NCBI GenBank assembly: GCA_016711265.1
Contig: JADJTI010000001.1
Coordinates: forward strand, 62,001 to 126,000
Source: Austwickia sp.
Lineage (GTDB): Bacteria > Actinomycetota > Actinomycetes > Actinomycetales > Dermatophilaceae
Direction: 5' to 3'
Length of the DNA stretch: 64,000 bases
A program made the position numbers and the translations under genes. Below, one piece after another: positions 60,499 to 64,000 of this stretch. The notes beneath the pieces were generated by a model, which was not told the origin of the DNA, did not search any database, and was given only the letters and a program-made list of their open reading frames with translations. Numbering within the stretch: the stretch's first letter is position 1; each line of letters opens with the position of its first letter.

Positions 60499-62940
60499 AT
60501 GCTGGGGCAGATCATGTCGGGTGCCGGTGGCGCCGAGGTCAGTGTCAGTGGGAGCAACCTGACGATCGTCTTCATCGTCGGTGCTATCTCCCTGCTCGCA
60601 CTGATGGTCGGGCAGGTGCTGAAGCGGCAAGTGCTGGCCGCCGAGCAGGGCACCGCGAACATGCAGGAAATCGCTGCAGCGGTCCAAGAGGGCGCTTCGG
60701 CGTATCTGCGACGGCAACTCTCCACGCTGGTCTGGTTCGTCGGGCTCGTTTTCGCGCTGCTCATGCTGCTGCCGGCCGACGACGGTGGCGTGCGGATCGG
60801 GCGCAGCCTCTTCTTCCTGGTGGGTGCGGCCTTCTCGGCCTTTATCGGCTACTTCGGGATGAACCTCGCGGTCCGGGCCAACGTCCGGGTGGCAGCTGCC
60901 TCCCGCGATGGTGACCGCACGCCCGGCTTCACGCTGGCCGTGCGTACCGGTGGTGCCGTCGGGATGAACACCGTGGGCCTAGGTCTGCTCGGTGCGGCCA
61001 TCGTGGTGTTGGTCTACCGCGGTAACGCCCCCGTCGTCCTCGAAGGCTTTGGTTTCGGGGCCGCGCTGCTGGCGATGTTCATGCGGGTCGGTGGTGGCAT
61101 CTTCACCAAGGCCGCCGACGTCGGCGCCGACCTCGTCGGCAAGGTGGAGCAGGGCATCCCCGAGGACGATCCACGCAACGCCGCCACGATCGCCGACAAC
61201 GTCGGCGACAATGTCGGTGACTGTGCGGGTATGGCTGCCGACTTGTTCGAGTCCTACGCCGTGACCCTGGTCGCGGCACTGATTCTCGGCAGGGCCGCCT
61301 TCGGTGAGTCCGGTTTGATCTTTCCGTTGATCGTCCCGGCCATCGGCACCCTGACCGCTGTTCTGGGGATCTATGCCACCCGGGTCCGACCGGGGGAGAA
61401 CGGGCTGACCGCCATCAACCGCGGGTTCGTCATCGCTGCTGCCGTTTCGGCCGTACTGTGCGCGGGCGCCGCCTACTGGTACCTGCCCGATGCATTCAAC
61501 AAGTTGCAGGGCGCCAACATCGACGTCGCCGGCATCACCCGAGACCCGCGCTTGGTCTCTACCGCCGCCGTGATCTTGGGCATCATCCTGGCCGGAGTCA
61601 TCCTGAAGATCACCGGTCACTTCACGGGCACAGACTCCGAACCAACCCGGAACGTCGCACGGACCTCGGTCACCGGCCCGGCGACGGTCATCCTCTCCGG
61701 CATCGGTGTGGGCTTCGAATCCGCCGTCTACACCGCCACAGTCATCGGGGCCTGCGTGTACGCCGCATTCCTCCTCGGCGGCGGATCGGTCCTGCTCTCC
61801 CTCTTCCTCATCGCGCTCGCCGGCTGCGGCCTGCTGACCACGGTCGGCGTCATCGTTGCTATGGACACCTTCGGGCCGGTCAGCGACAACGCGCAGGGTA
61901 TCGCCGAAATGTCGGGCGACGTGGACGGCAAGGGCGCCCAGGTGCTCACGGAGCTCGACGCGGTGGGTAACACCACCAAGGCCATCACCAAAGGCATCGC
62001 CATCGCCACGGCAGTCCTGGCGGCGACCGCGTTGTTCGGCTCATACACCGATGCCGTGGGTGAGGCGCTCATCAAGGCCGGGGAAGGCATGACCGGGGCC
62101 AACATCGCCTATGCGGTCACCAGCCCGAACGTTCTCGTCGGTTTGATGGCCGGAGCGGCCGTGGTCTTCCTGTTCAGCGGTCTGGCGATCGACGCGGTGA
62201 CCCGCGCGGCCGGAGCGATCGTCCTGGAGGTCCGCCGCCAGTTCCGTGAGCACCCCGGCATCATGCTCGGGACCGAGAAGCCCGAATACGGCCGCGTCGT
62301 CGACATCTGCACCCGCGACAGCCTGCGCGAGCTGGTCACCCCCGGCATCCTGGCGGCCATGGCCCCCGTGGCGATCGGGTTCGGCCTCGGTGTCGGTGCG
62401 CTGGCCGGGTTCCTGGCCGGAGCGATCGGTGCCGGTGTCCTGATGGCCGTCTTCCTCGCCAACTCCGGTGGCGCCTGGGACAACGCGAAGAAGATCGTCG
62501 AAGACGGTGCCCACGGCGGCAAGGGATCGGCAGCGCACGCCGCCACCGTCATCGGCGACACCGTCGGCGACCCCTTCAAGGACACCGCAGGCCCAGCGAT
62601 CAACCCGCTGCTCAAGGTGATGAACCTGGTCTCCGTGCTGATCGCACCCGCCGTGGTGCAGTTGTCGGTGGGCACCTCACAGTCCCTGGGATGGCGGCTG
62701 GCCATCGCCGCGGTGGCGGCCGGCGCGATCATCATCGCCGTCGACCGGTCCCGGTACCGGGCCACCAAGCTGTTGCCGACGGTCGAGAGTGAGGTCGGTG
62801 AGGGCGAGCTGGTCAAGCACGTCCACGAGCCCAGCGACCGTCCCGCGCTGACCCCGGCGCTGCCCCGGGTTGCCGTCCGCGCGGCCAAGCCGGAAGCGCC
62901 CGTCACCCGCAAGGAGGGGCTGCCGCCCGAGGAGCGGTAA
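60499..62940 (+). CDS. hppA: Membrane-bound proton-translocating pyrophosphatase
   Basis: Couples hydrolysis of pyrophosphate to ion pumping across the membrane. The 813-residue protein has about 16 membrane segments. Catalytic motifs: GGGIFTKAADVGADLVGKVE, PEDDPRNAATIADNVGDNVG and the C-terminal SGGAWDNAKKIVEDG and GDTVGDPFKDTAGPAINPL. The stretch VGNTTKAITKG has Lys where K+-dependent enzymes have Ala, so it should be the K+-independent H+-pump type. AGGAGG precedes the ATG. The last 70 residues are a charged cytoplasmic tail. It may recycle pyrophosphate from the window's tRNA ligases and other reactions. Confidence 0.96.
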   Translation: MLGQIMSGAGGAEVSVSGSNLTIVFIVGAISLLALMVGQVLKRQVLAAEQGTANMQEIAAAVQEGASAYLRRQLSTLVWFVGLVFALLMLLPADDGGVRIGRSLFFLVGAAFSAFIGYFGMNLAVRANVRVAAASRDGDRTPGFTLAVRTGGAVGMNTVGLGLLGAAIVVLVYRGNAPVVLEGFGFGAALLAMFMRVGGGIFTKAADVGADLVGKVEQGIPEDDPRNAATIADNVGDNVGDCAGMAADLFESYAVTLVAALILGRAAFGESGLIFPLIVPAIGTLTAVLGIYATRVRPGENGLTAINRGFVIAAAVSAVLCAGAAYWYLPDAFNKLQGANIDVAGITRDPRLVSTAAVILGIILAGVILKITGHFTGTDSEPTRNVARTSVTGPATVILSGIGVGFESAVYTATVIGACVYAAFLLGGGSVLLSLFLIALAGCGLLTTVGVIVAMDTFGPVSDNAQGIAEMSGDVDGKGAQVLTELDAVGNTTKAITKGIAIATAVLAATALFGSYTDAVGEALIKAGEGMTGANIAYAVTSPNVLVGLMAGAAVVFLFSGLAIDAVTRAAGAIVLEVRRQFREHPGIMLGTEKPEYGRVVDICTRDSLRELVTPGILAAMAPVAIGFGLGVGALAGFLAGAIGAGVLMAVFLANSGGAWDNAKKIVEDGAHGGKGSAAHAATVIGDTVGDPFKDTAGPAINPLLKVMNLVSVLIAPAVVQLSVGTSQSLGWRLAIAAVAAGAIIIAVDRSRYRATKLLPTVESEVGEGELVKHVHEPSDRPALTPALPRVAVRAAKPEAPVTRKEGLPPEER

Positions 62941-62954
62941 AGCTCCCCGACGCC

Positions 62955-62991
62955 GACTCCGGCGCCGTCGCACTGCGACGGCGCCGGAGTC
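62955..62991. terminator. Terminator between hppA and thioesterase gene
   Basis: GACTCCGGCGCCGTCGC and GCGACGGCGCCGGAGTC form a perfect 17-bp stem with a 3-base loop, between the convergent gene ends; ATTTA follows on the plus strand. Confidence 0.88.
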
Positions 62992-62993
62992 AT

Positions 62994-63488
62994 TTACGTC
63001 GTCAGTACCTCGGGCGCCTGGGCTGCCGCGCGGGCAGCGAGGTGGGCGGGCATCGGGGCCCGGGGGATCGGTCCGCGGCGCTGCGGGATCCGGTCCCGGT
63101 CGGCCGTGTAGTCCGTGTAGCCGTGGGTCACCGGTCGCCCCTGGTCATCCAGCCCGACGAACACGATGGTGTCGATGCTGATGATGGTGTCCCGGGTGAC
63201 CATGTTGCGCACCTCGCACCGGAACGTGATGGAGGTCCGACCGAAACCGTGCAGCCCGATGCCGAGCTCGATCAGGTCCCCTTGCCAGGCGGAGGCCACG
63301 AAATCGATGGCTGACATGTACTTGGTGACCACGCGCTCGTTGCCCAGCTGCAGGATCGCCGCGATGGTGCATTCCTCGTCGATCCATCGCAGCAGGCTGC
63401 CCCCGAAGAGGGTTCCATTGGCGTTCAGGTCCTCCGGTTTGACCCATTTGCGGGAATGGAAGCGCATCCGGGTCAGGTCGGTCGTCAT
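62994..63488 (-). CDS. Acyl-CoA thioesterase (hotdog fold)
   Basis: Predicted acyl-CoA hydrolase of the YciA/cytosolic thioesterase group, 164 residues. Motifs: KPEDLNANGTLFGGSLLRWI (with the conserved NxxGxxFGG pattern), DEECTIAAILQ, FVASAWQGDLIELG and RTSITFRCEV. Such enzymes release free fatty acids or clear CoA esters. The ATG at 63488 has GGAG 4 bases upstream and TACACT 8 bases upstream. The open frame extends further but without similarity. It lies divergent from hflX, 116 bases apart. Confidence 0.87.
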   Translation of the reverse strand: MTTDLTRMRFHSRKWVKPEDLNANGTLFGGSLLRWIDEECTIAAILQLGNERVVTKYMSAIDFVASAWQGDLIELGIGLHGFGRTSITFRCEVRNMVTRDTIISIDTIVFVGLDDQGRPVTHGYTDYTADRDRIPQRRGPIPRAPMPAHLAARAAAQAPEVLTT

Positions 63489-63604
63489 GGCTCCGGAGTG
63501 TATCCGGGCGCCGGAGAGCGGCTGGACGCGAAATGCCTGCCCAGGTCGGGGCGTTGCATTAATGGGTCGCTCTCCTGCGAGCTCTCTGCCACCCTGAAGG
63601 AACC

Positions 63605-64000
63605 ATGACATCACGCCCCGATCTGTTCGACTCCTTGGCCTCGGCGCTGTCCGACGACGACTCCTGGCACGCCCACGACCCCGCGTTCGCCGCCTACGAC
63701 GGTGACCAGCTCGACCGGGAGGAACGCGCGGCGATGCGGCGCGTCGCTGGTCTGTCCACCGAGCTGTCGGACGTCACCGAGGTGGAGTATCGCTCGCTGC
63801 GCCTGGAACGCGTCGTGCTCGCGGGGGTGTGGACTCACGGCACAGTGGAGGACGCCGAGAACTCGCTGCGCGAACTGGCCGCCCTGGCCGAGACCGCCGG
63901 GTCGACAGTGCTGGCCGGGGTCATTCAACGGCGACAGCGCCCGGACGCCGCGACGTACCTCGGTTCGGGGAAGGCGGCCGAGCTGCGCGACATCGTGGTC
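63605..64000 (+). CDS. hflX: GTPase HflX (5' part only)
   Basis: Ribosome-associated GTPase that rescues stalled or stress-damaged 70S ribosomes. Only the first 132 codons are in the window, and the gene runs off the right edge. The N-terminal HflX domain is recognisable: LERVVLAGVWTHGTVEDAE, ETAGSTVLAGVIQRR and ATYLGSGKAAELRDI. The first 50 residues are acidic, as often in actinobacterial HflX. AAGGAA lies just before the ATG. Position after dapF, with the methyltransferase and hppA between, agrees with the conserved miaA-dapF-hflX order. Confidence 0.92.
   Translation, partial: MTSRPDLFDSLASALSDDDSWHAHDPAFAAYDGDQLDREERAAMRRVAGLSTELSDVTEVEYRSLRLERVVLAGVWTHGTVEDAENSLRELAALAETAGSTVLAGVIQRRQRPDAATYLGSGKAAELRDIVV

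Overview
The window is high-GC DNA with tightly packed genes, many GTG starts and many 4-base ATGA/GTGA overlaps. The gene content and order (rpsO-pnp, dapB, thyA-folA, dapA-rnj, ftsK, pgsA, clgR, DUF3046-recA-recX, miaB-miaA-dapF, hflX) match the conserved core of actinobacterial chromosomes, as I recall it from Mycobacterium and Streptomyces. An actinobacterium is therefore near certain. A Micrococcales-type soil or sludge organism is only a guess. No tRNA, rRNA, insertion sequence, prophage or CRISPR array was recognised. The first gene (valS) and the last (hflX) are cut by the window edges.

Left part (1-16.6 kb): valS, panC, panB and a DUF2520 oxidoreductase-like gene run leftward. ileS, preceded by a T-box leader, then runs rightward with a GNAT gene, folC, a DUF4233 membrane protein and ndk. 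A small Asp/Gly/Ala-rich protein is translationally coupled to a JmjC-type ribosomal oxygenase, followed by rpsO and pnp.

Accessory part (16.7-34.1 kb): two tandem secreted beta-helix proteins share an upstream palindromic motif. A leftward three-gene pyruvate:ferredoxin oxidoreductase operon follows (GltD-like oxidoreductase, nifJ, DHOD-like flavoprotein). Next come an unrecognised small gene, core dapB, a leftward cstA-ybdD pair (CstA/BtsT-type, likely pyruvate or peptide uptake), and a complete rightward paaABCDE phenylacetyl-CoA epoxidase operon. The block combines anaerobic-type pyruvate oxidation with oxygen-dependent aromatic catabolism.

Right part (34.2-64 kb): leftward thyA-folA, a likely unannotated small RNA, dapA-rnj, a leftward SatD-like gene with a membrane protein, and ftsK followed by a beta-lactamase-like lipoprotein. 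Then rimO (with a His-rich insertion), pgsA, cinA and clgR, followed by leftward lhr and nei2. DUF3046 and a tandem universal stress protein come next. The SOS-type recA promoter region contains a small leaderless ORF and leads into recA-recX. The window ends with miaB-miaA-dapF, a small methyltransferase, the proton pyrophosphatase hppA, an acyl-CoA thioesterase and the start of hflX.

One pattern recurs. At about nine transcription-unit heads a TANNNT -10 hexamer lies exactly 6 or 7 bases before the start codon, with no Shine-Dalgarno sequence. These genes are probably expressed as leaderless mRNAs, and the pattern was used to choose several starts (thyA, satD-like, ftsK).
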